Assembly: GCA_900550185.1 (NCBI GenBank)
Contig: URRN01000029.1
Location: forward strand, 1 to 15,182
DNA length: 15,182 nt
Direction: 5' to 3'
Source of the DNA: an uncultured Collinsella sp.
GTDB taxonomy: Bacteria > Actinomycetota > Coriobacteriia > Coriobacteriales > Coriobacteriaceae
The notes beneath the pieces are model-generated. The model saw nothing but the letters and a program-made list of their open reading frames with translations, was not told the DNA's origin and did not search any database. Of the stretch, positions 1 to 6,763 are shown piece after piece (position 1 is the stretch's first letter; the number at the start of each line of letters is the position of its first letter). The position numbers and the translations under genes were made by a program.

Positions 1-2347
1 TGGCGATACCGACATCGACGGCGTTCATCAGCGAGACGTCATTGCTGGCGTCGCCGATGCCGTATACGGTTCCGTGGTGGGGATCGAGGGCGTCGAGTAC
101 GGACTGGATACCCTCGCGCTTGGTGCATTCGCGAGGCGAAATCTCGGTCACTTCGAGCTCGAGCTCGTTAAAGCAGAGCAGCGGCTCAAACGCTTGATCC
201 TGAGCGATGCGGTTGGCAAGCGACGTGGACATTAAGATCTTGTAGGCGCTGTAATGTTGCAGCTGCGTAATTGCATCGCCCACGGTGCGGGCGTATCCCG
301 GGGCGTCGGGCGCATCGGCACTCATGCGAACGACGCCATTGAGTCCCTCAAAACGAATCACTTCGTCCGATTGCTCAAGAATGGGAGCAAGGCGCTGCAG
401 CATGCCGGGCGTCATCGCCAAATCGCGAATCACGTGTCCCTCAAGTTCGACATAGCCACCCGCGAGGCAGACGATGCCGGTCCAGGGCAGCTCGAGCAGC
501 TTTGGATGGATGCAGCTCAGCGTGCGCCCTGTGCAGATAAACGCCATATTGCCCTTGGCGACAAAATCACGGATGGCTTGCGAGACCGCTTCATTGGGAT
601 AGGGGGAGAGGTCTCGCTCGCTCTCGGGAAGCTCTTGTGCCACTCGAGGGTCTTGCCAGGCGAGCGTTCCGTCGATATCGAAGAAGCAGATGTCGCTGCG
701 CTTATGGGCTGCGCTGGCGGCAGGGGAGGCCGAGGTGGTGGGCACAAATCCCGGCTCGAGGCCCATGATCTGGTCAAAATGCTCTTTAACGCGGGGAACG
801 GAGATGCCGATAATCACCTGGGCGGTCTTGCCCGTAATGATGAGGCCCTTGGCGCCCACCGCGACAAACGACGCGTTATCTGCAACGATGGAAGGGTCTG
901 CGACCTCGACGCGCAGGCGCGTGGCGCAGTTGGTCGCTCCTACAATATTGCTAACGCCACCCAAGAGCGCAACGACTTGCTCAGCAAGCAGATGATCTTG
1001 GGATGATTGGTTGTCGGTGCCGTTTTGGGCCGCGCCTTCTTTGGCAGAGCTTTTTCCCGTCAGACGTGCGAGCGCCGCATCGCTGGCGATATGATCCTCG
1101 CGGCCTGGGGTTTTTAGGTCGAAAGCCAGAATGAGGCCCCGGAAGACCAGAAAAAAGACAGCGCTAAACATCAGACCGATACCGAGCGCCAAAAGGTAGG
1201 AGCCGGCATGCATTCGCATGAGTGGGATGAAGTTGAAGGCCGTCATTTCCATGAGACCGCCCGAGAAGATGCCGACGATGCCAAAGAAGTTCATGGTCAT
1301 GGCAAGGCAGGAGGATAGGACGGCGTAGAGCAAAAAGAGTCCAGGATAGGTGAACATAAAGAGAAACTCGAGCGGCTCGGTGACACCGCAGACCACCGAG
1401 GCGACGATGGCGGGCAAAAGGATGACCTTAAGGCCGGCGCGGCGTTCGGGTTTGGCGGTGAAATAGAATGCTGCCGCGATGGCGGGAAGGCCAAAGAGCT
1501 TGCCCCAGCCGGTGGCGGTAAAACCTGCCCAGGGCGCAAGTTCATTTAAAGGGCGCGTGCTATGGGAGAGAATGGGGAGCAGGTTGGTCCACGTGGCGTA
1601 AATACCGTCGTGAATGACCAGATTGTCGTAATAGATGGGCATATAGAGCAGGTGGTGCAGCCCCATGGGCTCGAGTGCTCGCTCCAAAAACACAAAGATG
1701 CCCACGCCGAGGGGGCCGACGCCCGCAAGTGCGTGGCGCAGCGTTTCGGTCACAGCGTATGCGAAAGGCACGATGGCGGCCGAGATAGCGGCAAGGGCAA
1801 ACACGGCAAAAAAGCTGATGAGGTAGACCAGCGAGGAACCCGAGAAAGTGCCGAGCCAATCGGGAACCTTGGCATCGTAGAAGCGGTCATGGATCGCGAC
1901 GACGGTTGCCGACACCGCCAGCGGGCCGATAATGCCGGTGTCGAGCGTCTTGATGCCGTCGATGACGGTGATGCCGCTAGCGGAGGTCAAAAACGACGGG
2001 TACTTAAGCCCAAGGTTGTCTCCGCTCAGCTTAATGATCTCGCTCAAAAAGAAACAGTAGGCAAAATAGGCTACGAGCGCCTCGAGGCAGCAGCGTGCCG
2101 GTTGCTTTTGGGCAAGGCCGATAGGCAGCGCTACGGCAAAAAGGAGTGGAAGGCGCTTGAAGACCGTCCACGAGCCGCGCTGAATGATAGTCCAGAAAAC
2201 GTACCAGGGGGTTCCGTATACGGCGAGGTCGCCGACGATATCCACGGTCGTTGCGAGGGCGGAGATGCCGACCATGAGGCCTGATATAGAAAACAGCATG
2301 GCGGGCGCGAACATGGCTCCGCCAAAACGTTGGATTTTCTGCAGCAT
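1..2347 (-). CDS. PTS alpha-glucoside/maltose-type EIICB fused to a HAD (Cof-type) phosphatase, partial at the left edge
   Basis: The frame is open and uninterrupted from the ATG at 2347 to the window edge (782 residues, C-terminus missing). An SD-like GAAAGG lies about 8 nt upstream of the start. Residues about 1-430 form a hydrophobic EIIC domain of the GlvC/AglA alpha-glucoside family, with the start MLQKIQRFGGAMF, a GLHH motif, GVTEPLEF at 321-328 and LKTPGRED. A polar linker (about 432-451) leads to EIIB, whose phosphorylated cysteine is Cys474 in GATNCATRLR. A second Ala/Ser/Pro-rich linker (about 533-551) leads to a HAD domain with motif I DIDGT (nucleophile Asp557, Asp559), motif II CTGR (Thr606), motif III Lys743 and motif IV GDASND (Asp766, Asp770). 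A C2-type cap fills the space between motifs II and III. All catalytic residues are present. No EIIA is visible. Known from the family: EIICB imports and phosphorylates the sugar, and Cof-type HADs remove phosphate from small metabolites. The sugar itself is inferred, either maltose or another alpha-glucoside. Confidence 0.93.
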   Translation of the reverse strand, partial: MLQKIQRFGGAMFAPAMLFSISGLMVGISALATTVDIVGDLAVYGTPWYVFWTIIQRGSWTVFKRLPLLFAVALPIGLAQKQPARCCLEALVAYFAYCFFLSEIIKLSGDNLGLKYPSFLTSASGITVIDGIKTLDTGIIGPLAVSATVVAIHDRFYDAKVPDWLGTFSGSSLVYLISFFAVFALAAISAAIVPFAYAVTETLRHALAGVGPLGVGIFVFLERALEPMGLHHLLYMPIYYDNLVIHDGIYATWTNLLPILSHSTRPLNELAPWAGFTATGWGKLFGLPAIAAAFYFTAKPERRAGLKVILLPAIVASVVCGVTEPLEFLFMFTYPGLFLLYAVLSSCLAMTMNFFGIVGIFSGGLMEMTAFNFIPLMRMHAGSYLLALGIGLMFSAVFFLVFRGLILAFDLKTPGREDHIASDAALARLTGKSSAKEGAAQNGTDNQSSQDHLLAEQVVALLGGVSNIVGATNCATRLRVEVADPSIVADNASFVAVGAKGLIITGKTAQVIIGISVPRVKEHFDQIMGLEPGFVPTTSASPAASAAHKRSDICFFDIDGTLAWQDPRVAQELPESERDLSPYPNEAVSQAIRDFVAKGNMAFICTGRTLSCIHPKLLELPWTGIVCLAGGYVELEGHVIRDLAMTPGMLQRLAPILEQSDEVIRFEGLNGVVRMSADAPDAPGYARTVGDAITQLQHYSAYKILMSTSLANRIAQDQAFEPLLCFNELELEVTEISPRECTKREGIQSVLDALDPHHGTVYGIGDASNDVSLMNAVDVGIA

Positions 2348-2385
2348 AATATGCCTTTCGGATGCAACATGCTGTGCGAGCAAGA

Positions 2386-2397
2386 ACGTTTAAACAA
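2386..2397 (-). promoter_or_regulatory. Candidate GntR operator at the PTS promoter
   Basis: Read on the minus strand the site is TTGTTTAAACGT, with a perfect GTTTAAAC core at 2388-2395. It matches the consensus TTGTTTAAACAA seen at four other places in the window. It lies just downstream of the candidate -10 of the PTS gene, so a bound repressor would cover the start of transcription. Confidence 0.6.
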
Positions 2398-2410
2398 TGA
2401 ACTCATTGTA
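2395..2410 (-). promoter_or_regulatory. Candidate -10 of the PTS gene with an overlapping inverted repeat
   Basis: On the minus strand 2410-2405 reads TACAAT, a good -10 hexamer placed before the PTS start with about 60 nt of leader. I see no convincing -35. A perfect 14-bp inverted repeat CAATGAACTCATTG (2395-2408) overlaps the -10 and abuts the GTTTAAAC operator. It could be a second binding site. Confidence 0.35.
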
Positions 2411-2507
2411 GAGGACTGGCTGCTTGCCGCATTGACGGTTTTGATTCGGTCCGATTTGGGTTTCGGGGGAACCGTCGACGGTAAATAATCCGTGCTTTAC
2501 CGATAAT

Positions 2508-2519
2508 CGGTTTAAACAA
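2508..2519 (+). promoter_or_regulatory. Candidate GntR operator at the gntR promoter
   Basis: The sequence is CGGTTTAAACAA with a perfect GTTTAAAC core at 2510-2517, the same consensus as the sites at 2386, 3403, 3478 and 12421. It overlaps the candidate -35 of gntR, which fits autorepression. Confidence 0.6.
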
Positions 2520-2538
2520 CTTTAAGAAATGCTATCGT
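2511..2538 (+). promoter_or_regulatory. Weak candidate promoter of gntR
   Basis: TTTAAA (2511-2516) is followed after 16 nt by TATCGT (2533-2538). A TG one base before the -10 (TGCTATCGT) makes it an extended -10 type. Both hexamers match consensus at four of six positions. Confidence 0.35.
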
Positions 2539-2571
2539 GCCTAGCCATACATATTCATTAGAGGTGAAATC

Positions 2572-3291
2572 ATGCCAAAAGCGATTTACGAAGGAATCTA
2601 CCGCGAGATCCGTTCGCGCATCATCAACGGGACCTATGCGTTTCAGGAGATGCTGCCAACCGAAGCCGAGCTGACCGCGGAGTTTGGCTGCACGCGCAAT
2701 ACCGTTCGACGCGCCTTGAGCATGCTGGCCGACCAGATGTTTGTGCAGCCTATACACGGCAAGGGCGTGCGCGTTATTTGGCTCAAGGGCGAAACCGACA
2801 TGCTGGGCGCACTCGAGGAAGTCGAGTCGTTTGGCGAATTTGCAAAGCGCAACAATGCCGTCGCATCGACCGAGGTCAAGTCTTTTGAACATTTGATTTG
2901 CACTGAGCAACTCTCTCGTCGCCTGGGCTTTAAGGTGGGCGAGGAGTTGATTCGCGTGGTGCGTGTCCGAAGCCTCAACGGCAATGCGCGCCAAGTAGAC
3001 CATGGTTACTTTTTGGAGTCAATCGCCAAGGGCCTGACGCCCGAGATCGCCGCAAAGTCAATTTACGACTATCTGGAGCACAAACGCGGCGTCAAGGTGA
3101 TGGCGAGTCGCCGTACAGTGAGCGTCGAGCTTGCCAATGATGAGGACTGCAGCTATCTTGACCTCGGCAAATACAACTGCGTTGCCGTCATGGAGAGCCA
3201 GTCGTACACCTCGGATGGCATCTTATTTGAGGTGACGCACGCTCGCACACACCCCGAGATCTTCCACTACCGCGTCAACTCCAAGCGATAG
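2572..3291 (+). CDS. GntR-family (HutC/UTRA, TreR-like) transcriptional regulator
   Basis: This 239-residue protein starts at the ATG at 2572, with GAGGTGA about 6 nt upstream. Residues about 5-70 are a winged helix-turn-helix of the GntR type, including LPTEAELTAEFG, CTRNTVRRAL and the wing HGKGVRVI. Residues about 90-235 look like a UTRA effector domain, with SIYDYLE, a VSVE strand, LDLGKY and a C-terminal HARTHPEIFHY. The closest pattern I recognise is TreR of Bacillus, which senses trehalose-6-phosphate; UTRA domains commonly bind sugar phosphates. The gene is divergent from the PTS-HAD gene and directly upstream of the ABC operon. Five similar near-palindromes at local promoters, resembling the TreR operator TTGTATATACAA, point to local repression. 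The effector is inferred to be the phosphosugar made by the PTS, but this is untested. Confidence 0.92.
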   Translation: MPKAIYEGIYREIRSRIINGTYAFQEMLPTEAELTAEFGCTRNTVRRALSMLADQMFVQPIHGKGVRVIWLKGETDMLGALEEVESFGEFAKRNNAVASTEVKSFEHLICTEQLSRRLGFKVGEELIRVVRVRSLNGNARQVDHGYFLESIAKGLTPEIAAKSIYDYLEHKRGVKVMASRRTVSVELANDEDCSYLDLGKYNCVAVMESQSYTSDGILFEVTHARTHPEIFHYRVNSKR

Positions 3292-3332
3292 CCGGCTAGC
3301 TCGCAGCCTGACGAGACTCATGCCCTCAAAGC

Positions 3333-3385
3333 GAAAACGCCCGGTCAAACCGACGATGCATCGGCTTGATCGGGCGTTTTCTCTG
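3333..3385 (+). terminator. Intrinsic terminator after gntR
   Basis: GAAAACGCCCGGTCAA (3333-3348) pairs with TTGATCGGGCGTTTTC (3366-3381), giving 16 bp with one G-T wobble. The loop itself holds a small CCGA/TCGG hairpin. The T run on the right arm and the A run on the left suggest it can work in both directions. It separates gntR from the ABC operon promoter. Confidence 0.85.
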
Positions 3386-3402
3386 CATTCGATAACAAAT
3401 AA

Positions 3403-3414
3403 TTGTTTATACAA
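3403..3414 (+). promoter_or_regulatory. Candidate GntR operator 1 upstream of the ABC operon
   Basis: TTGTTTATACAA is near-palindromic. It differs by one base from the local consensus TTGTTTAAACAA and by one base from the published TreR operator core TTGTATATACAA. It lies about 75 bp upstream of a second similar site. Confidence 0.55.
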
Positions 3415-3477
3415 AACTTGTCAAGTATCAAGTCGAAATTACCGTTCACCGAAGTTTTTCTACCGCTCTAGTAATAC

Positions 3478-3489
3478 TTGTTCAAACAA
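3478..3489 (+). promoter_or_regulatory. Candidate GntR operator 2 at the ABC operon promoter
   Basis: TTGTTCAAACAA is one base off the local consensus. It overlaps the candidate -35 of the ABC operon. A shorter TTGTACAA palindrome follows at 3506-3513. Confidence 0.55.
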
Positions 3490-3509
3490 CTAGCCAAATA
3501 GCGTATTGT
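3481..3509 (+). promoter_or_regulatory. Weak candidate promoter of the ABC importer operon
   Basis: TTCAAA (3481-3486), 17 nt, TATTGT (3504-3509). Each hexamer matches consensus at four of six positions. The overlap with operator 2 and the structured leader that follows support the placement, but other promoters in 3390-3510 are possible. Confidence 0.3.
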
Positions 3510-3523
3510 ACAAGTCAGCAAAA

Positions 3524-3574
3524 GGGGCAAAGTCCCCGAGCCAATCTCCGAAGGCGGCGGCAAAGGGTGCCGCC
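3524..3574 (+). other. Structured 5' leader of the binding-protein gene
   Basis: Two hairpins lie between the candidate promoter and the start codon. GGGG (3524-3527) pairs with CCCC (3534-3537), and GGCGGCA (3556-3562) pairs with TGCCGCC (3568-3574) around the loop AAGGG. The ribosome binding site AAAGGG follows at 3583-3588. I do not recognise a known riboswitch. Confidence 0.4.
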
Positions 3575-3597
3575 ACGGTGTGAAAGGGTGGATTGTA

Positions 3598-4914
3598 ATG
3601 AAGAACGAAATGAGCAGAAGGCAGTTCCTGGGCTTCGCTGGTTCCGCGGCTGCGGTTCTTGGTCTGGGTCTCGTGGGCTGCGGTGGTTCTGCCGGCTCCG
3701 GCTCCTCTGCTTCTGGTGACGCTGCCGAGGTCTACTTCCTCCAATTCAAGCCTGAGGTCGACAAGGAGTGGAAGGAGATCGCCAAGGCGTACAAGAAGGA
3801 GAAGGGCGTCGAGGTCAAGATCGTGACCGCCGCCTCCAACACCTACGAGGAGAAGCTCAAGTCCGAGATGTCCAAGAGCTCCGCTCCGACGCTGTTCCAG
3901 GTCAACGGCCCCACCGGCCTTAAGAACTGGAAGGACTACTGCGCCGATCTTTCCGACACCAAGCTCCGCGGCGAGCTCATCGACGACTCCCTGGCGCTGC
4001 AGTCCGACGGCAAGGATCTGGGTATCGACTGGGTCCAGGAGAGCTACGGCATCATCTACAACAAGCAGCTGCTCGAGAAGGCTGGCTACAAGGCCGAGGA
4101 CATCAACTCCTTCGACAAGCTGAAGGCTTGCGCCGATGACATCCAGGCCCGCAAGGACGAGCTCGGCGTTGACGGTGCCTTCACTTCCGCCGGCATGGAT
4201 GACTCCTCCAGCTGGCGCTACACCACCCACCTCGCCAACCTCCCGCTCTACTACGAGTTCGAGAAGGAGCACAACCAGGAGGACGACGAGATCAAGGGCG
4301 AGTATCTCGACAACTTCAAGCAGATTTTCGACCTGTACATCACCGACTCCACCTGCGATCCTTCGCAGCTTGCCTCCAAGACCGGCGACGACGCCACCAA
4401 CGAGTTCGCAACCGGCAAGGCCGTCTTCTATCAGAACGGTTCTTGGGCCTACGCTGACCTCACCAAGGCCGGCATGACCGACGATCAGATTGGCATGATG
4501 CCCATCTACATCGGTGTCGACGGCGAGGAGAACCAGGGCCTGTGCTCCGGCGGCGAGAACTACTGGTGCGTCAGCTCCCAGGCTTCCGAGGATGCCCAGA
4601 AGGCCACCGAGGACTTCATGTATTGGTGCGTCACTTCTGACACCGCCACCAGCATCATCGCTGACAAGATGGGTCTGACCGCCCCGTTCAAGAGCGCTAA
4701 GGAGACCACCAACGTCTTCTCTCAGCAGGCCGTTGCCATGGCCAAGGACGGCAAGAAGACCGTCGCTTGGGACTTCGTCTACATCCCCTCTGAGGAGTGG
4801 AAGAAGAACCTCAAGCAGGCCCTGATTGCCTACGCTGCCGACAACAGCAAGTGGGACGGCGTCAAGAACGCCTTCGTCGATGGCTGGAAGACCGAGAAGG
4901 CTGCTTCCGAGTAA
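3598..4914 (+). CDS. Sugar ABC transporter substrate-binding lipoprotein (CUT1, Tat-type signal)
   Basis: The 438-residue protein is the extracytoplasmic receptor of the importer. I chose the ATG at 3598 because AAAGGG lies at 3583-3588; an in-frame GTG at 3580 overlaps that site. The N-terminus has a twin-arginine signal (SRRQFLGFAG, Arg7-Arg8), a hydrophobic stretch and a lipobox LVGC, so Cys28 should carry the lipid anchor. A Gly/Ser-rich tether follows. The rest has the family 1 solute-binding pattern: Tyr/Trp-rich positions, an FATGKAVFYQNGSWAY segment and a C-terminal PSEEWKK region. The substrate cannot be read from sequence; maltodextrin or another alpha-glucoside is inferred from neighbouring malQ and glgP. 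Codon use is almost entirely AAG, GAG and GCC, stronger than in the PTS or regulator genes, as expected for a highly expressed binding protein. It is the first gene of a four-gene operon. Confidence 0.93.
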   Translation: MKNEMSRRQFLGFAGSAAAVLGLGLVGCGGSAGSGSSASGDAAEVYFLQFKPEVDKEWKEIAKAYKKEKGVEVKIVTAASNTYEEKLKSEMSKSSAPTLFQVNGPTGLKNWKDYCADLSDTKLRGELIDDSLALQSDGKDLGIDWVQESYGIIYNKQLLEKAGYKAEDINSFDKLKACADDIQARKDELGVDGAFTSAGMDDSSSWRYTTHLANLPLYYEFEKEHNQEDDEIKGEYLDNFKQIFDLYITDSTCDPSQLASKTGDDATNEFATGKAVFYQNGSWAYADLTKAGMTDDQIGMMPIYIGVDGEENQGLCSGGENYWCVSSQASEDAQKATEDFMYWCVTSDTATSIIADKMGLTAPFKSAKETTNVFSQQAVAMAKDGKKTVAWDFVYIPSEEWKKNLKQALIAYAADNSKWDGVKNAFVDGWKTEKAASE

Positions 4915-4945
4915 GCAGTTGCTGCCCAAGCTATCTGATTAGCGA

Positions 4946-4981
4946 CAGGGGGCGGGCAGACGTTGGTTTGCCCGCCCCCTG
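4946..4981 (+). other. 13-bp GC-rich hairpin between the binding-protein and first permease genes
   Basis: CAGGGGGCGGGCA (4946-4958) pairs perfectly with TGCCCGCCCCCTG (4969-4981) across a 10-nt loop. No T run follows, so it is not a good terminator. A hairpin here could protect the 3' end of the upstream message and so favour excess binding protein, as in the E. coli malE-malF gap. Confidence 0.75.
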
Positions 4982-5001
4982 CATATTGAAAGGACCCTTC
5001 T

Positions 5002-5856
5002 ATGGGCAAAGCACTCAAGCGCTGGTGGCCGCTCTTTATGCTGCCCACGTGCCTGGCGTTTATGATCGGGTTCGTGATCCCCTTTATCCAGGGCTTCTAT
5101 CTCTCGTTCTGCCAGTTTATTACCATTAACAACGCGCATTTTGTCGGTATCGAGAACTATGTGCGTGCCTTGACGGATCCGCAGTTCTCCACGTCGTTCT
5201 TCTTTACCGTGGCGTTTGCCTTCCTGTCGACGGTGCTCATCAACGTGATCGCGCTGGCCATTGCGCAGGCGCTCACCCGCAAGGCGCTCAAGGGCACCAA
5301 CATCTTCCGTACGATCTTCTTTATGCCTAACCTGATCGGCGGCATTGTGCTGGGTTACATTTGGCAGATTCTGATCAACTGCCTGCTCTCCAACGTGGGT
5401 GCCCAGCTTATCGCCCTCAACTCCGCCGCTGGCTTCTGGGGCCTTATCATCCTGACCCTGTGGCAGCAGGTCGGCTACATGATGATCATCTACATCGCTG
5501 GTCTGCAGTCCATTCCGTCCGACTACATCGAGGCCGCCAAGGTCGATGGCGCTACGGCATGGCAGACGTTTTGGAAGGTTAAGATCCCCAACCTGATGCC
5601 GACCATCACCATCTGCCTGTTCCTGTCCATCACCAACGGCTTTAAGCTGTTCGACCAGAACCTCGCCCTTACCGGTGGCGCCCCGGCGCACTCCACCGAG
5701 ATGCTCGCCCTGAACATCTACAACACGTTCTATTCGCGTGCTGGCATCGCATGGCAGGGCATCGGTCAGGCCAAGGCAGTTATCTTCTGCATCCTGGTTG
5801 TCGCTATTTCCATGATCCAACTTAAGGCCACGAGGTCCAAGGAGGTGCAGCAGTAA
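5002..5856 (+). CDS. Sugar ABC transporter permease (MalF/UgpA-like, CUT1)
   Basis: A 284-residue inner-membrane protein with a start ATG at 5002 and GAAAGGA upstream. It has about six hydrophobic segments, beginning with the first at about residues 9-38. The cytoplasmic EAA loop that docks on the ATPase is clear: EAAKVDGATAW at 177-187, Gly183, and KIPNLMP ending at Pro200. It lacks the long extra N-terminal domain and the large periplasmic loop of enterobacterial MalF, and is the compact type usual in Gram-positive bacteria. Its stop codon overlaps the next start (TAATG), so the two permeases are probably translationally coupled and form the heterodimeric channel. Substrate unknown, inferred as for the binding protein. 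Confidence 0.95.
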   Translation: MGKALKRWWPLFMLPTCLAFMIGFVIPFIQGFYLSFCQFITINNAHFVGIENYVRALTDPQFSTSFFFTVAFAFLSTVLINVIALAIAQALTRKALKGTNIFRTIFFMPNLIGGIVLGYIWQILINCLLSNVGAQLIALNSAAGFWGLIILTLWQQVGYMMIIYIAGLQSIPSDYIEAAKVDGATAWQTFWKVKIPNLMPTITICLFLSITNGFKLFDQNLALTGGAPAHSTEMLALNIYNTFYSRAGIAWQGIGQAKAVIFCILVVAISMIQLKATRSKEVQQ

Positions 5857-6695
5857 TGAAACGCGATAAGGCTATCAACCGCGCGCTCTCGATTTTCTTT
5901 ACGATCCTGTCGCTCGCGTGGATCTACCCTGTGTTCATGATTGCGCTCAATTCCTTTAAGAAGGGGACCGCAATCAGCACCACCACGGCGTTCGATCTGC
6001 TCACGCCCGAGACGTTCAACGGCTTTGCAAACTACGTGCATGCCTTAAACGAGCAGGGTTTTGCCTCGGCGTTTATGTATTCGCTCATCATCACGGTCAC
6101 GTCGGTCGTGCTGATCTTGGTGTGCTGCTCCATGTGCGCTTGGTACGTGGTTCGTGTCAACAACAAGATCTCGAACTTCTTCTATTACCTGTTCGTGTTC
6201 TCGATGGTCGTGCCGTTCCAGATGCTCATGTTCACGCTGTCCAATTTGGCGGACCGCATCGGCTTCAACACGCCGTTCAACATCTGCTTTATCTACCTTG
6301 GCTTTGGCGCAGGCCTGGCGGTCTTTATGTTCGCCGGCTTTGTAAAGAACATCCCGCTCGAGATCGAGGAGGCGGCCATGATTGACGGCTGCAACCCGGT
6401 TCAGGTGTTCTTTAAGATCGTCCTTCCCATCATGAAGCCCACCTATCTTTCGGTCGGCATCCTTGAGACCATGTGGGTCTGGAACGACTACCTGCTGCCC
6501 TACCTTACGCTCGACTCCACCAAGTACAAGACCATTCCTATCTTGATCCAGTACTTCCGTGGCGGCTATGGCCACGTCGAGCTCGGCCCCATGATGGCCT
6601 GCATCATGATGGTCGTTATCCCCATCGTCATCATGTACATCCTCTGCCAGAAGTACATCATCGACGGCGTGGTGGCAGGTGCCGTCAAGGGCTGA
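5856..6695 (+). CDS. Sugar ABC transporter permease (MalG/UgpE-like, CUT1)
   Basis: A 279-residue inner-membrane protein whose ATG overlaps the upstream TAA by one base. It has about six hydrophobic segments and the EAA loop EEAAMIDGCNPVQVFFKI (about 171-188, Gly178), followed by PIMKP. The C-terminus is short and basic to hydrophobic (DGVVAGAVKG), as in MalG-type subunits. It is the partner of the permease at 5002-5856. The normal 279-residue length and intact EAA loop give no sign of damage. Confidence 0.95.
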   Translation: MKRDKAINRALSIFFTILSLAWIYPVFMIALNSFKKGTAISTTTAFDLLTPETFNGFANYVHALNEQGFASAFMYSLIITVTSVVLILVCCSMCAWYVVRVNNKISNFFYYLFVFSMVVPFQMLMFTLSNLADRIGFNTPFNICFIYLGFGAGLAVFMFAGFVKNIPLEIEEAAMIDGCNPVQVFFKIVLPIMKPTYLSVGILETMWVWNDYLLPYLTLDSTKYKTIPILIQYFRGGYGHVELGPMMACIMMVVIPIVIMYILCQKYIIDGVVAGAVKG

Positions 6696-6719
6696 TGCCG
6701 TAACTGTTTTGCAAGTTTC

Positions 6720-6746
6720 TGCGGCGCCCCTCAGCGCGGCGCCGCA
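6720..6746 (+). other. 9-bp hairpin between the second permease and ATPase genes
   Basis: TGCGGCGCC (6720-6728) pairs perfectly with GGCGCCGCA (6738-6746) across a 9-nt loop. No T run follows. The ribosome binding site AAAGG of the ATPase gene starts 6 nt later. It may tune message stability or expression of the last gene. Confidence 0.6.
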
Positions 6747-6763
6747 CATCGAAAGGTAAAGAC

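Noticed and set aside
520..760. The PTS-HAD junction as two genes joined by a sequencing error
   Set aside because: I translated every codon from 2347 to 2; the frame is continuous, the linker is a typical Ala/Ser/Pro-rich one, and no ribosome binding site or start fits a separate HAD gene there.
254..1006. 250-codon plus-strand frame opposite the PTS-HAD gene
   Set aside because: The minus strand encodes conserved EIIB and HAD motifs throughout this stretch; the plus frame has no domain or ribosome binding site.
3490..4929. Long open frame (479 codons) on the minus strand opposite the binding-protein gene
   Set aside because: Its product is a Leu/Val/Gly-rich string with no domain, and it lies exactly opposite a clear lipoprotein. 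Strong GC3 bias in the real gene removes stops from this antisense frame.
4946..4981. Hairpin after the binding-protein gene as a terminator
   Set aside because: No T run follows and the remaining transporter genes lie downstream without another promoter that I can see.
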